Shown in pieces: positions 1 through 14,176 of a stretch of 64,000 nt of DNA; the first letter of the stretch is position 1, and each line of letters opens with the position of its first letter. The position numbers and the translations under genes were made by a program. Source of the DNA: Spirometra erinaceieuropaei (lineage: Eukaryota > Platyhelminthes > Cestoda > Diphyllobothriidea > Diphyllobothriidae); NCBI GenBank assembly GCA_902702965.1, contig CACRXP010000086.1, positions 1,400,800 to 1,464,799 on the forward strand, given 5' to 3'. The notes under the pieces were generated by a model, which searched no databases, was not told the origin of the DNA, and was given only the letters and a program-made list of their open reading frames with translations.

Positions 1-310
1 TAGTACTCTTATGTACTCAAGGCTGTCACATCGACCAAGTTGAGATGACTGAGAGAATACCGATGTCAGTGCGCAAAACGCTAAGAAGTTACTCTGAGAA
101 ATATCGAACGCTCACATGATTTCAACGCAGTATTGGGCACTGCCAAGATTTGGAATGTTTAGCACGTTTTCAGCATTCAACTAGGTCCTGACCTCCGAAA
201 GGAAACCGTCGTAGCAGCGGAGCATTGACAGAGGTGTGGGCAAATTAATAAAGTATTTTTAGAGCTTATCGCATCTTCATTCACCCCTGTCCTCACTCAG
301 TCCGGCATGA

Positions 311-1307
311 TGCCGTGAGTGATCGATCTCATGAAGTGTCGACTGAAATTTGGAAATTCCTTTTTGATTAGGAAGAATTACCTAGGTGCCGTTACGAGAT
401 TGATCATCAAGCGACATAATCCTACAATGTTTCGGACTCGCCAAGATGTCAGCTTTAGAATGCGTTTCTTTTTAACCTCCTAAAAAAACCGCATATAGTA
501 AGAAATGAGTACCCGAGTAGCATGCATTTTTAACATTGATTTTTGATGGTCTAATAAATCCAAATATATTTTATAGAAAACATGCATATAAATATGCTTT
601 CTCTCGTTAGTTCGGAAGAGAACCACGTTATCTTTACATGTTATACCTGAAGAAAGGGTATATTTCGGTTTTCAAAAATTTTTCCAATGCCCGGATAATT
701 TTGAGCCTGATCAATCGTTGCATTAGCTTTCAGCTATTTTAATCTACAAAGTATATGTTTTTGGCGTAAGGGAAATAATACGCTCCTCTATGCCTTTAAG
801 AAGATATTATGTAGAGTTCACAAAATATTGCAGTGGTTGCGGCCCATTTTCTACATTTCATGAGAAGCATTGGCAAACGGACATGTACGATGCTGTATGA
901 ATGGTCATTGCCCAGTCTTAAAAATCTCATAATTAGAAACTTTTCCAAAAGCTAAATACATCCTTTCTCCAGGTATAAAATGTAAAGATAAGGTGGTTTT
1001 CTACCGAACTAACGAAAGAAAGCATATTTATATGCATGTTTCCTATAAAATATATTTGGATTTATTAGACCATCAAAAATCACTGTTAAAAATGCATGCT
1101 TCTCGGGTACTCATTTCTTACTATATGCGGTTTTTTTAGGAGGTTAAAAAGAAACGCATTCTAAAGCTGACATCCTGGCGAGTCCGAAACATTATAGGAT
1201 TATATCGCTTGATGATCAGTCTCGTAACGGTACCTAGGTAATTCTTCCTAATCAAAAATGAATTTCCAAATTTGGTCGACATTTCATGAGATCGGTCACT
1301 CACTGTA
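311..1307. mobile_element. Fold-back element FB1 (~990 bp, long inverted repeats)
   Basis: The left arm (about 311-660) and right arm (about 965-1307) are nearly identical in inverted orientation, for example the shared stretches around GATCTCATGAA, ACCTAGGTACCGTTACGAG-like DNA, CCGCATATAGTAAGAAATG and ATATTTGGATTTATTAGACC. The right end reads CACTGTA, meaning TACAGTG inwards; the left end is mutated. The loop of ~300 bp is also partly self-complementary. There is no coding capacity. It looks like a non-autonomous DNA transposon of Tc1/mariner type. Confidence 0.8.
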
Positions 1308-4300
1308 TGTGTTCCTCTGGTTATGAACTTTGCCGCTCGTTCGGTGCTTATTTGCTACAGGAAGCCAAAAGATTGATGTGCGCCCATTTCTGTGCAAATA
1401 AATATCCGATCTATAGCAACAGAAACTGCCGGATAACAAGACAACAATATTCATCGGTCCAGCAAAATGTCTGTGACCCACCAAACAGACGCTGTCTGTG
1501 AACTTTTTGCGTCGTGTTTTGTGCAAATATTTGTTTTTTCGGCTTTCAGAGGCAATCAAGGTCACATTCAACTAGGTAAATGCAGAATAAGGCCGAAACG
1601 AAGTCGTGTCTCTTTACCCATACCTTTGCCAACAGCCCGTCTGCTATGATAATTTGACCGAGTTCGGGCTAGCAGGCGGTTGCCTCTCCGCAGCTGCTGT
1701 CGCCCATTCAGAATCTCTTTACTTCCAGCTACTAGGCAATCAGTGTAAGCCTATTGCGCCATTAAAACTATTATAATTAAACCGTCGTGATTAGAATATT
1801 TGGAACTAGAGTGGATGTGGTAGTGCCTACAATTTCTGACATCTGGTTAATTGCGCTAGTTGAATGATTCAGATCGCCTTTCCTTCTGCTTTCTTTGAAC
1901 TGCTCATTCGTTTGAATTTTGTACTTGTTTTATTAATTTGACCCTTAATTTACTTCATATCTGGCGCTATGTTAGCTTGTTGGATACACATTTTGCGGAG
2001 AGCTGCACGTATTCCAACTCATAACCTGAGACATTATGGGAACACTCTCGTGAGAGCTGGCAGCAAAGTCTGCCGACTGAGAGGGTTGTCTAAGAAATCA
2101 TGTACTGCTTTGAACAGATTACAAAGCCGATGAGCCGTTTACCTTCTCCTAATGCAAAGGTTCAGGCATTTCGACACACTCTATAGTTCCCCAAAAAATA
2201 TTGAAATTAAACATTCTCGGAAAGTACAAACTCTCGCTGCAACATATCGTAGGAAAATTTCAGTTTTGGGAAAAGACGAGTAATCATCAACGTTGCCGTC
2301 ATTAATATTTAAGGTTATTTTTACTGGTCGCAGGTGTAACTTCATATCGGCCGGTTCCCCGACTTTTGTAGCACGATGCTCTATCCACAAAAGATTGCCG
2401 ACTAAACGCAAAGAATGTCAGTTTTTGGAATTAATGTCAACAAGGAAATCGCAAAGGAAAAGGTCGCTCAGTCTGTCTACTCCCTTTCAGTCAGAAAACC
2501 TTTAATGAACTCCACTCTTCGAACTCGAACAGTATAAAAACATACTCGGAGCGTCAAACAGAATAAAACTTTTTCCTCGGAACTTCTTGAACACTTTAGA
2601 GCCTCCCGAGCTCCTTTTAGGTTTCTTTTTTATCGAGTAAGCCCCTTTCGCAAACTGCAATGAGACCTCGGCATTTTTGAAGGATTAAATGATAAGGTAA
2701 GCAACAAACCTCTCTTTAGGATGGCAGTGTTTACACCTGCAAATAAATCTGCTCTAATAGTTGACTTACTGACTCGCATAAAAGTAAGATTTATGGAACG
2801 GGCCCTCGCCTAATTTATCTTTAAGTAAATAATACTTCCTCCCTATACTGTATACTATGCTTGTTTAGCCATTCTTGTATAGAACTAGTAGTATAGTTGA
2901 CTTTAGAAAGTCTTCCTTTTTCATCTTATTGAGACATAAGACGTCGTGTAGATAGTAGAAGCCTCCTGGGCTCTCATCCTTCCAAACATGTGTATTCGAG
3001 AGAAAAGTCCTAACAAAAACAGACGGCGCGGTATGTACAACTCTGGTCCATTTGCTCTCACTAAGTATCTCTTTTTCGAGTAAGAATAAATGGAGCTTTT
3101 AACCCAGTTCATAACTACTGAGACTTCATAAAAACCCAGCTCTCCTTAATTGAGCTACAGACCCTTATTGCTGGCTGCATCTGACAATACAGCAAACAAA
3201 TGTTTGTTGACTCAGTCCGACCCAACGTCCATCTTTGTTCTGCCAAAGAACGCGGCTCCGACATGGGAACATAGCTCGCACTTTGAAATAAAGACAACAA
3301 AATGTACGGCATTGCATTCGACCGTGCGTACACTTGTAAGTCAACTCCTATGAAGGGCAGCTAAACACATGCACGCACGGGGATGTGTGCAGTGGGTTGG
3401 AATCAATTAATCATCTGGCGCGCCGAACGGCGATGATGAACGGTGCCTGATCGGCTGACTTATTTTCCTCTAATGGTTGTCTGTTGGATTCTCAGGTCTA
3501 CAGGACAAGGTCTAAGATAGATGGGGTGCCCTTTCTCCTCGTCAGGCATGTAGCTTAGTATCTTCACAACATACATGATTTTCAAAAATTCTATGTGCGT
3601 CCAGAAGACTTCTTCCCATGTCTCCTTAGGCTTTTCCTTGAACGAGCAAGTTCACATTTACCCACACTGCAGTTGCTCATCATTTCCTTTACGACTCTGA
3701 AGAACCTGCATTTTTGTAACTTCAAATATTTTTTCATTGTGAAATAACTTTTGTTGGATTAGGACTTCAAACCATTTTAGATGCCCCAAAAGTTGACTTG
3801 GCCGAAGGAAACCCTTAGGTGGGCAGGCAAGGTGGGCAATGAACTGTTTCAGTGAAATACAAGGTGGCTTACCACAAAGCACGCGAAACATGCGAAAGAA
3901 AAATGAACTGTTTCTGTGTGTATCCGAGATAATATTATCATTGCGAAAGATGACAGAGGTTGTTGTCTTTTGTAGTTTTAAGCGGGGGAAACTCATGGCA
4001 GAAAAAATAACCAAGGCTGACGACGAATTCTCTTTTCAAGATCGAAGGAAAGGGAAGCATGCAGATACACATATTTCTGAGAGGGTTGGAGCGAAGAAAG
4101 TGGAGAGAATCCTTTAATAATATCTCTCGACAGGCTTTCATAGAGAGAGAAAAAATAGCGCAGTACTGTTACGATACTGGTTAGGTTGGGACATACATTT
4201 ATTTTGTCTCACACAGAACGACATTTTGGCCCTCAGAAGATGAACATTTTGGCCGCATGCACAACTCAGCATTTGACAGTTTGAAAAATTAACTTTTTTC

Positions 4301-7300
4301 CGAGGTGCAAATAAACTCGATCCAATATCTTGAGCAGAAGACATAGAAATCCCTCTATTTGCATTCATTTCTCAAAAATCAAGTCATGTTAAGATTCTTC
4401 GCAGAAGAAATAAAAAATTTCGTTCTTAAAAATTTTGTATTTATTGGGATTTGTAAATTTTCGGCTTCATCATTTCCTGCTTACAGAGTTTACAGTGCAA
4501 TCTGCACGCATCTATCATAATATCATATCAACAAGATGTATCTTCATCAGGAAGCGAAGGGCTACAGTTAGTGTTCCCCTAGAGAACTTGGCGCGTGTAC
4601 TTTGAAAGAACGCGGAGCTGATAATTGTTTCAAAAAACTAATGAATTTGTTAAGATTTCTAGGAGCCGTCGTATTTTGTTACTTTTACTACACAATCTGA
4701 AGAAAGTTTAGGTTTCTATGTTACGAGTAAAAGAAGCACATGTCCGCACGACATTTCCAGGGAATACTGTTCCATACGAACAGCCACCGAGTACGAATGG
4801 TAATATTCACTCGACTTTCAATGTGATATCGCTCAGACTTCAGTATACTTCGAAGCCTGAACTATTTTTAACCAAATGGTAGCACGTCACCGCACGCAAT
4901 TCGACTTTAGATCGTTTTCTACGCCAGAACATTTTGAATTAGCACTTGGGTAGTCTCGTTATTTGGAGGCATAAACGAAAACGCCAGTTAATCCTTCTTG
5001 GGCTTCGAAGCTAACTGCAAAATTATGCATGAAGCGTATGCGGAGTGTACTCATTGGTTGACTGAGTGCTCATTATGGTATTTGCCGCCCCTGGGTAGAG
5101 TTCGAACGAAACAGAACTATGTTAGATAGCTTTTGGCATGACCTAAGTGCATAATTCAAGTCTGGAAACGAGGGGAAACCGTCTAAACCTATCCTTTGAC
5201 AGTTTAAATATTTATTTTCATCCTGAAGGAGACCAGTCAGGTAACCTGAGGCCTGAGAGCCCTATCCGTAGGCGCAAGTCAACCAGTAAGTCTTGGATTG
5301 GATCATGCCCGGGGAAGATCACCTCCTACCGAAGGGAATTTCCTAGCTTTTACCTTAATGTCATGCCTTAGGCTAAATGGAATGAACAACAATGCAGGGA
5401 AATTCGAACAGCCGGCGTAAGTGATTCCTTGACCCTTGACCACAATATCCACCTCAGTACCTTTGAGAGGTTGAGTGGTGGGGGTGTTTGGTCGAAAACC
5501 AACAGGTTATTAAACTAAAGCATAGATCTACGGACGGTTAGAAATCAGCTCCCTTGTCTACGCTTTTCACACATATAATAAATAATATCAGCTTTAAGAA
5601 ATTATGAGATAAAGGTGTAAGCCGCATACAGCCTCAAAGAAATCTTATTATGGAAATGACTTGCCGACTTTTTCGGTAAGATGCGAGAATTTTAAATCTT
5701 AAACTCGATGTGATGAATTTTCATACACGTAAATAGGGGAGGTAAGTGCATGCATACGTGTATTACAAAGGTTCGACCACGGATGAGATTCACAGTCGTA
5801 TTGCTTTTGTATGTGCAATGAAAAATAGTGACAACAACTCATGCCTAATATAACTTTTGGATTTTTCTTTTGATCTCCTCACCTTATAACTAATTATTGC
5901 TAAATACACGAAAAAAATCACTTTGGAATTCATGTTTTGCCGCTGCTTGCTTCTGAGCTTTCGTTTCTAAGTATACTGAGTATCTACCTCCTAGTGGGTG
6001 CACAATCAAATTTCTGGAATTTTGACCTCAAAGTAGAGAGCTTATTTTTAAGAGTCGTAAAAAAGGGATGAGAAAACGAAAACAGCAATAAATTAAAGTT
6101 GACACTGTCGTCCAGTTGACCCAAACGGAAATATACTAAAGATTTACCGAATTTAATTATATTGCATTGGGACAATAGGCCTCATCTCCATATTGTTTGC
6201 CATGTACAACAGCACTGTCAAATAAGGTCTGGTACCAAGTAAGGTAGAAAGTCATCCGAAAAAAACATTTAATGCGGACTGATAAGTCGGAATATCGTTT
6301 CCAGAAATTCCGCGTTTGCGCAAAAGGACTGTTGAAAATTGAAGACTTTTCCTTCTGTCGCAGAGGACGCTTAAACCGGAATACAAAATACTGGGCAGCG
6401 ATTAGCAAAGAAGGGGGAGAAAACATAGCAAATGCCGAAAACAGTATATTTTCAGCATTGTAGTTTGAGGCGACTTTCGTGACTAGTCATGAGACCGTGT
6501 GAATAATGAGACGTATTCACTACTGGATACTACGATTACTCCTGAAATCCAAAATTTGTACTTAGACATTGGTAACCAGCTCTGACAACATTTCATTAAT
6601 GGGTTAAAGGACCTGGGAAATTTTTTATCGTCAAGCGTTTTCTCAAGCAAAGGCGACATCGAAGAAGTGGCATGCAGATTCCAGGAATAAGTCAGCAACT
6701 CGTAGAAAAGTGACATGAACAGCATTGTTAACAACCAAGTAAATGTCAGTTATCTCCTAACTGCAATGAATTATTTGCACTCAGTTCAACATTTGCATTG
6801 AAATCCGGAGATAACAGATAATCGAGCGTAGATGTTAGTCCTCATGAGCAGAGAGCCTATTTATGTAAGCGACCAGGTTTCTTTAAGAATACAGAGAAGG
6901 ACCATTGTTCCAAATTCATTTGCATTTTGCATGGGATTTTCAAAGGTAGCCATCGCTTTCTCCTTCTAACTGGGTAATGGACATGTTGTGCCCTAGAGCA
7001 GGAACCCGCTGGTTGGCAAAGTGCGATTTGCTTTTTTTGTTTCGTTTCGTTTATTCGCGGCGACTAATGAAATGCTCCACTGAATATGACTAACGCACTT
7101 GAAGATGAAGCGACGCACGCGGTGGCTGCTCGGTTTAACAATAATGAATTTGCACTTTTCGCCAACGTTGGGCCACTGTAATTAGGAACTTTTTGTTAAA
7201 AATTCTGTCTTTTTGAGTATAAGTGTCTATTTTCTTCCAAAGAGGTTTTCTTTGTACAACTTAAACAGGCTACACTGCATTCTTTCCGAAAGCGCAAAGG

Positions 7301-10290
7301 CACTGTGACCCAGCGAACTACTAAATGTGGAAATTACCATCGGGTGCGGATGTACGTACCCCCTGAACTACGGCGCAAAGCCGCCTGTAATGTGTAAACG
7401 ATAATGATAGGATCCTCTTAGGAGATGGACCATAGTGTTCTTAAATATATGGAGGGATAAAAATAGTTTTTGCGCTGTAGACCTGATCTAGTGCATTCAG
7501 TTGGCACTTCGTAGAAATATAGTTCGGGAACAGGCACATTTCCGTGTTTCTCAAATCAAGACCAATAACGCAAGCTTAAAGGGATTTTTGAAAACCATAC
7601 CACTATTCTGTGGCATACGACGGTCAAACAGTCATTTCCATCATAGTCCGTTGCTGTCATATCGTTTTTGGAAATGAAGAGGTTTCTACTTTACTATGGA
7701 AAAGGGAAGACTACAGCGCGAAATCAGGAGGACCTTCATTGCTGTTCAACTCATATTTTCAAGCAATGTATGAACCATAGTCTCTAAGCAAGCATGCCCT
7801 TTCTGTGAATGCCATCGTTGCCACTGTATGCGAATCTACATAGGTTTGCCAGCACAACTATATTGGATAGGCGCAAAAGAAGTTACCAGCTTGGTGATTT
7901 GAGCAAAAGCATACATGGATATCAAAATTCTGTCCACTTCTCTTGTCAAAGCACTTAGTTGACACCAAACACCTGAGTTGTCGTTCATATACAAATTGAT
8001 TCAACGCAGCCAAATGGAGGCAGCCCGCCTATGGTTAAAGTCAACCTGTACACATCGTCAGACCATGCTGTGAATTTGGTTTTGTGGTAGATTTTAATTC
8101 GTTTTTCTTCCTTCCAGACTGTTTAGACCCTTCATAAAATTACTTTTAGATGCTACCACTAGGTAAATCGAGTTTTAGACGATGACTTCACCGTTGTTTC
8201 GTTCCTACCTCCAGGGGTGATTTGAATTTTGTCGTGGCCTGCAGTTTCTGGGCGGTTGAAAATTTTCCATACGTCTGTAAATTCAGAATTTTACAAAATA
8301 CGCGCCTTCTTCACATTCATACGTAGTCAACATGTTGCTCTCCCATCCATGCTAACAGCGGCTCCTTCTTAGGACTTGGTTAAACTTTGCAGCGTAACAA
8401 AGTGGACAAAAAAACAGACAATTTCGCTTGCCGGAACACCACGTCCAGCGTGGTGTGTTTTGCTGGCCTAAAGATTAGATATTCAGCGCTTCTGTTTCTT
8501 CTCTTCAAAAAATTAGTGAAAGTTGTCAAAATAGTTTTCAATTTTAGTGTCTTTTTGAAATTTCGCGATTGAGTTAGATAGTTATGCGCAAATATTTCAC
8601 AAGATCGTCCACGACTTGAGAAATTTCAATGCGAAACTAAAGGTCTGAAGAGTAACCACCCAGAAAATACAAGACCGATCCTTGGTTTGCTGCAGAAGTG
8701 TACAAAGGCCGCGGCTTTATCAGCTGTTTTTTGAACCAGTCGGCTAACGATATTTTCTGCGAGCATCCTTATTTTAGGTCCGGTCTGATACAACCCATAT
8801 ACGCTAGTCGTCTTTATAAGAACTATCTTTGTGTTTTATGGGTGAGAGACTCGTCTTATTTCGCGCCCAAATTCTAGGAGTAATGATAAAAGAGTGAAGG
8901 AATGCAACCGATAAAAAGACATTTCAAAGAAGAAATAATGGCCTTCCGTGCACTCGATGCAAATTCTTCTGGCCATCTCTTCCACCATTCGAGACTTCCG
9001 TCTGCTTGCCTTTACTAAATCCATGTTTTGCCGAATCGAACTTAAGCAGATCGCTCGAGTTGGTTCTGCAAATAAAAAGAACAATGATTGTTTGTTTTTT
9101 GAGATGAGCCATGCGTGAACGGAAAGAGAGAACCAACACCCCTTCCCCAATTTCCTTTTGCATCGAAAAACGAAACACACTAAAATAGTTCAGTTAGTGA
9201 CCGCGCCTCTTCGAACAGCTTGAATTTTCACATAGATGGAGGATTGTACACTCTCATCCGGTGGTCTTCCGCGTCTTTAGTAGTTTGATCTACGGGACAC
9301 CGCCAAAGACTGAGCCACACAGCAAAACGGACATAATTCAAATAACTTTCCCGGCACTTCGGTCTTCCTCCTCACCAATTCCAAGTTTCGCTGCAGCGAC
9401 TGGCCGTTACCGACCGGCTGGCGCAAATTCGGTGGTAATAATTTAGTTGTGTAGAGCAATTATCATATCGGTGTTGGTTATTTGAATCCAGATCTTTCAT
9501 CAGTTCTCTATTGGGCAAAGTAGCTTTCCGTCTCCCTATCGTGTTTCAGTGCCATTAATGACGAAAAACTTGATGAACCGTCTGACGGTCGATGCGATTT
9601 GTCATGCATCAAAAAACCCACCTTAAAGATATATCCGTCGATAATTTGAATGGTTTGGAACAGTCTCGCTCCCCGGACATTGAATGTGTAGCCAATGTCT
9701 GCTGCAATTTGGAAGTATATTTTTGGTCTGAATGTCGTAACGTGGTCACGATGCGGTGGACACACACAGTTAACTCCGCATAGTTATTTAACATGTCTCT
9801 TTGGAAGACTTGTAAATTTCGTAAAAAAGATACTGCGAGGCGCTTCATCGGGGACACTGTCAAATTCAATTTTAACTTACTTTGACTAGCTTGTTCTTGG
9901 GCCCTTACTATAGTGCGATTCATAACGACTACACCAAAAACCTTGTCCTGAAATTTGAGATATTTTGATAAATCGTTGGGTGATGGCACTTAGTCAGCTC
10001 AACAAAGTCGGACTGGAATGTTCCTAAGGGACACCTTGACCGTTACAATCCATCAAAGCACTTTATGGTTTGACCGTACAGATCTCGACTTGTCCACCTT
10101 GTGGTCACATCAAAAAATGATAAACAAGGACTTCGCCGCAACTATTGGAGCGTCATCGATAGCTGGCAGTGTTCAAAATGCGACTGAAGAAACAAAAATG
10201 AGAGATTGTCAATGCAAAAAGTCGACTAAGATACTTGCGGTCGAAATTAGATTACAACTAACAGGATTGTCAAAAAGTCACACCAGCATG
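1308..10290. other. Unassigned AT-rich stretch
   Basis: About 9 kb with only short ORFs that overlap on both strands and look random. A tRNA-like patch (GTGGATAGAGCA on the minus strand near 2380) is possible. A perfect 8 bp hairpin (ACACCACG/CGTGGTGT) lies at 8436-8456. I see no gene. Confidence 0.5.
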
Positions 10291-10307
10291 AGAGAGAGAG
10301 AGAGAGG
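10291..10307 (+). repeat. (GA)n microsatellite
   Basis: Short uninterrupted GAGAGA run of about 16 bases. Confidence 0.8.
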
Positions 10308-10539
10308 TGTTGACTGGCTCAGCGCATATTCTTCATTACAGTCTGGCGCGCTTAAATTGGCCACGGTTTGCTAGAAGCCGTGACTTGTAAACCTGACACC
10401 GGATGGGACAATACGATCCTTCCCTTGGGACGGAGGGTTAGCCTACAGGTGCTCCTTTTTAATGCGACCTATATGGCAATCGCACGCAGGTGAGATTCTA
10501 GTCCTTTACCCTTTCTTATTGTGTGAACTCCTTGTTATT

Positions 10540-10800
10540 TGTGCGCGGACCAGAGGTGTGATGACAGGTCTAGGCCCGGGTTCATGCTGAGCCAGCCGCC
10601 TGCACCGAGTCAAGCCTCCAGACTTCGTGGTTGCATCGATACCGGGCTCAGGTGGGTGAAGGGGGGGGGAGAGTGCGGTAGATGCAGCGCGAGTCTACTA
10701 TTACGTGCAAGTTACCGTCCGCCCAGCTGTGGGGCACACGGTGGACATCGTCGGAATCGACAATTAAACTGTCAAAAGATTTTTCCGACAAACCGATCGA
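10540..10800 (+). repeat. GC-rich dispersed repeat R1
   Basis: Shares the order ACCGGGCTCAGGTGGG, a G-run, GAGAGTGCGGTAGATGC, GCGTGCAAGT-like DNA, GGGGCACACGGTGGACATCG and a CGACAATTAAACTGTC-type end with five other copies in the window. Much richer in GC than its surroundings. No conserved protein is seen. Confidence 0.65.
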
Positions 10801-10859
10801 GTCTGCTGCGTCGGTGCATACTCGCCACGGCGGAGGCGGTCGTCACAGTCTAAGGGATA

Positions 10860-11060
10860 CTGTGTCTTATGCGCACAAAATCGTTCTTGCGAAACTTGCC
10901 TCCCCGACCCTCCCCGCTCCGTGGCAGAAATCTACCCCCTACGCATTGCCGGGTTTGACGACAGACAACGCGCCACAACAGCTGACGACCCGTGGCCGCT
11001 CACTAAGTCCCGCCCCGCCCCCCTCCCCCCTGCAAGGCGTCCTGTGCGATCTCATCTGAA
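10860..11060. repeat. C-rich tract next to R1
   Basis: Pyrimidine-rich on the plus strand, with runs such as CCCGCCCCGCCCCCCTCCCC (11010-11029). Probably part of, or an arm associated with, the R1 repeat. A similar C-rich patch lies at 30340-30410. Confidence 0.4.
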
Positions 11061-11629
11061 CGCATTCCCACCGATACCCTGCGGCACTTAGAACTCCGTT
11101 CGCTTCATGCCCCCCCCCTTCGCACACTCTTGCGACGTGAATGGACACTGTAAACACACTTTCCTTACTACATCATTTATGATTAACGAAGGCGCATCTT
11201 CGGTGCTCACCAAGTTGTTTCATTCCTCACCTGAATATGAGTAAGACTCAGAGCGCTGCGCTATCTCAGATTCTTTTCGGAGTGTACTTTCGTCCTTTGA
11301 AGAAGTTTAAAGGGAGCGTGCACCAGTGGTTGTGCCATACCTGAGACATTTAGCATAAACGTTTGGGCTCCTGTATTATTCAGACCACAAAATAAGCGTA
11401 CGAACACATTTTCATAAAAGGTCTATTTCCATGAGTCATTGACTGAGACTGTTTTAAACTGCCGTAAACTCAGGGGTCAATTTCGTTTAAGGACCTATGG
11501 CCTTGAGTCTTGCTAGAAAGAAAATTGTCTACAAGTCGGATGCGATGGGATGAGCACGTCTCGCGGCCTGATCGGTCAACGTGCCTCCACCATAGTTAAC
11601 ATTCTCGATTTAGAGCGACAGAACAACGG

Positions 11630-11800
11630 GCCCCTGGCTCAGTGCAAGCGCGGTGGACTTGGAAACGCTCAATGATCAGTGAGTCAGGGTCCGATTTCCA
11701 TGTTATTCAAACCTGTAGTTGAGTTTGACTGACTAATAGAAGCTAATAAGTCATATATGCCCCACTCAGTCTCCCTTTTCTTTGTCGCTACTCGTTCTCT
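11630..11800 (+). repeat. tRNA-headed SINE, family S1
   Basis: An A-box-like TGGCTCAGTGCA (11635-11646) and a B-box-like GGTCCGATTTCC (11688-11699) stand about 40 bases apart, the usual spacing for a pol III internal promoter. The body runs to CTCCCTTTTCTTTGTCG (about 11785), a segment shared with the copy at 20.8 kb. Confidence 0.55.
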
Positions 11801-14176
11801 GAATCCACAGTCCAAAAATCACCTTTTGGGATAAATGTGCATAAAGTGGGAGATATGCTTGGGTCAGTAATTATTTTTTAGAGAGTGTGAAAGTGGACGC
11901 AGTTTCAAGTAGCAGTACGAAAATGACCTGTAAAATCTAATGGGTATCAGTAGGTTTTTTTGTCAGAAAATGCGAACTCTCCGTTCTGGCCGCATTTATC
12001 AGCTTAAATAAGAGTGCTAGGTTACACAAATACCCTAGCGCTGTAGCTATTTTCATATCTTACGGACTGTGTGGTACGGAAGCTGCTTCTGAATTTAGAG
12101 AACTTTCCCAGGTACGACCGATTCGCAGTTCTGAAAATGGCCTATCACCCCATTTCAGCATTCCGGCGCCCGTTTTTTGAGTGGTTATCTTGCTTGCTGG
12201 TGAATTAGGCTTCATGAAGACGGTCGATACTGTATCCGACTACGGCACACAAATGTGTCAGATGGTTCCCTTTGAGAGAGCCCAAGACAGGAGGTCCTTT
12301 TTTCTTTGCAATGTAGCTTTACAGTCTGTAACAGAGATCGTGATTCCTTGCGGCAACACCGGTTGACAACTGACATGTTCTAACTAAGTATGGTTCCTAA
12401 AATACCTTTTCACTCAATCTCTTGGTTATGTTTGTGGCCAGTCAGTACTGCACACACACTGTTCATGCATTATTATGTTACACCATTTCAGTTATATCCT
12501 GGCATCTTTACTACCTTACTGGCTCTGAGAAACTCGACACTTTATCACTCAAAATAACCAGAAGAATTAAAGAAATGGTCTTTTGTGTCTGAAATATCGA
12601 AAGCCTCACCTCAGACTAATTCAAAGCAGCAGTTTTCCTTTTCATCTGCGTCACATTCAGCCCACGTAAATAATTAAAATAAATATTTGGTCCCAGGGAT
12701 GACTCTACCTGTTCCGACTTCTTTTTACCAAACAGTCTACTTCATTTTCTTAAAGAATGCGGCATTTTGACGCCGTATAATTTCTTCGTTGATAGTTTTA
12801 AACCTTGTAAAACGGTGAAGCCATCAAATTACACTCAAAGAACTATGAATTTTGAAAACCCCTGCGGCCAAAGACCCATTCATAACCTTCATGGAGAGTG
12901 TGAAGGTAGAAAATATGGTTTGGGTAAAATTAGGTTTTTTACGTTTTTTTCAGACCGCGGGAAATAGTTCCTGATTTAAACTAGCACCAATGTTTTGCAC
13001 TAGAAAAATCAAGCAAACTGCCAAAGCCTGATATCCTCTCCAGAGGTTTTTACTTGACAGAGTAACATTGTTTATTGGGGCATACTTTTACCATACGGTT
13101 AAATTGTTAATGTACCGATAAGTTGTTAGTGAGAATCAAGGAGGAGGGAGATTTTCACAACTTCTCAGCAATGCTAACATCTACTGATGCAGTTCGTTGT
13201 GGTACTGCCAGGCGTCAGAAGCAGAATTAGTGCTCTGCTTCGTGCAGGTAACATGTTGTCTATGTTTTCCAATTTTATAGCTGGGTTTATAGTAGGCGGC
13301 ATTACATCCAATCAGTCTGTCGCCCTTTGCCTCTACTAGTTTTTGACTTAAACATATCCAAGCACTGATTAGCTTCCAAAAGGCGCTTTATGGTGCATCA
13401 ACTTTCGTCAGTAATATTCATATGCACTGCACATAGACTCACTAGTTCGCAAACATATCGTTATGCAATGTCTTTCGGAGTTCATAAGAATGCATTAGCT
13501 GGGCATACAAGTGTTGTCCGAATTCTCAGATACGTCCTAAATAACAACAGCAGACATTGGGATTATTTGCACAGCTGGACTTCTTGCTTGTGGTATGCGT
13601 GCTGCATATACTTTGGTGTGTCATTTAATACATTGACAACCAAAAAACTAGGTAAATGTCTCTCCATACTACGTGTTCTTAATATGATTTTAAATATTCA
13701 TTTATTTTGAGTTCCCGCGTTATTCCGTGGATTTTATGAGCAGGTACCATGTAAGTCTGCTGAAATCGCGCACCAGCGTATACGAACTTCATCTCTCTTC
13801 AGGTCAGATAATCTTTAGTTTTCCATCCGTTTTTGTTGACTTGGAAACATTTTGTATTTTGTTATAGTTATGGCTTTTTCGCATTTTAATAAAGACGCTA
13901 TTAAAAAATCTGAGACTTTTCCAAGCTACCGGTCTAATGCTTATCTATCGTGGTCATTTTCGCTCCTTCTCGTCGCGTTACTCATCAAACGCGAAAGTTC
14001 ACATCCAGCTACGCCAACTGAAATGAACAGAGGACCAGTTTTGCTATATTTCCCCATAGCGGTTAACCACAAGGATAAACGCATTTTAACGTTATTTGTG
14101 CGTTAATACTATAGCGATCTGTTTTTTCGTTAGTTTCAGCGATACCCCTGCTTCTGCCTTAAGGAAGACGCTAGAG
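11801..14176. other. Unassigned stretch
   Basis: AT-rich, only short random-looking ORFs; nothing recognised. Confidence 0.4.

Noticed and set aside
640..700. CTGAAGA motif in the fold-back elements as a hammerhead core
   Set aside because: CUGANGA is present (also in FB4), but no GAAA with matching stems follows.
3658..4117. Overlapping plus and minus frames of 92-118 codons
   Set aside because: AT-rich random frames on both strands with no recognised motif.
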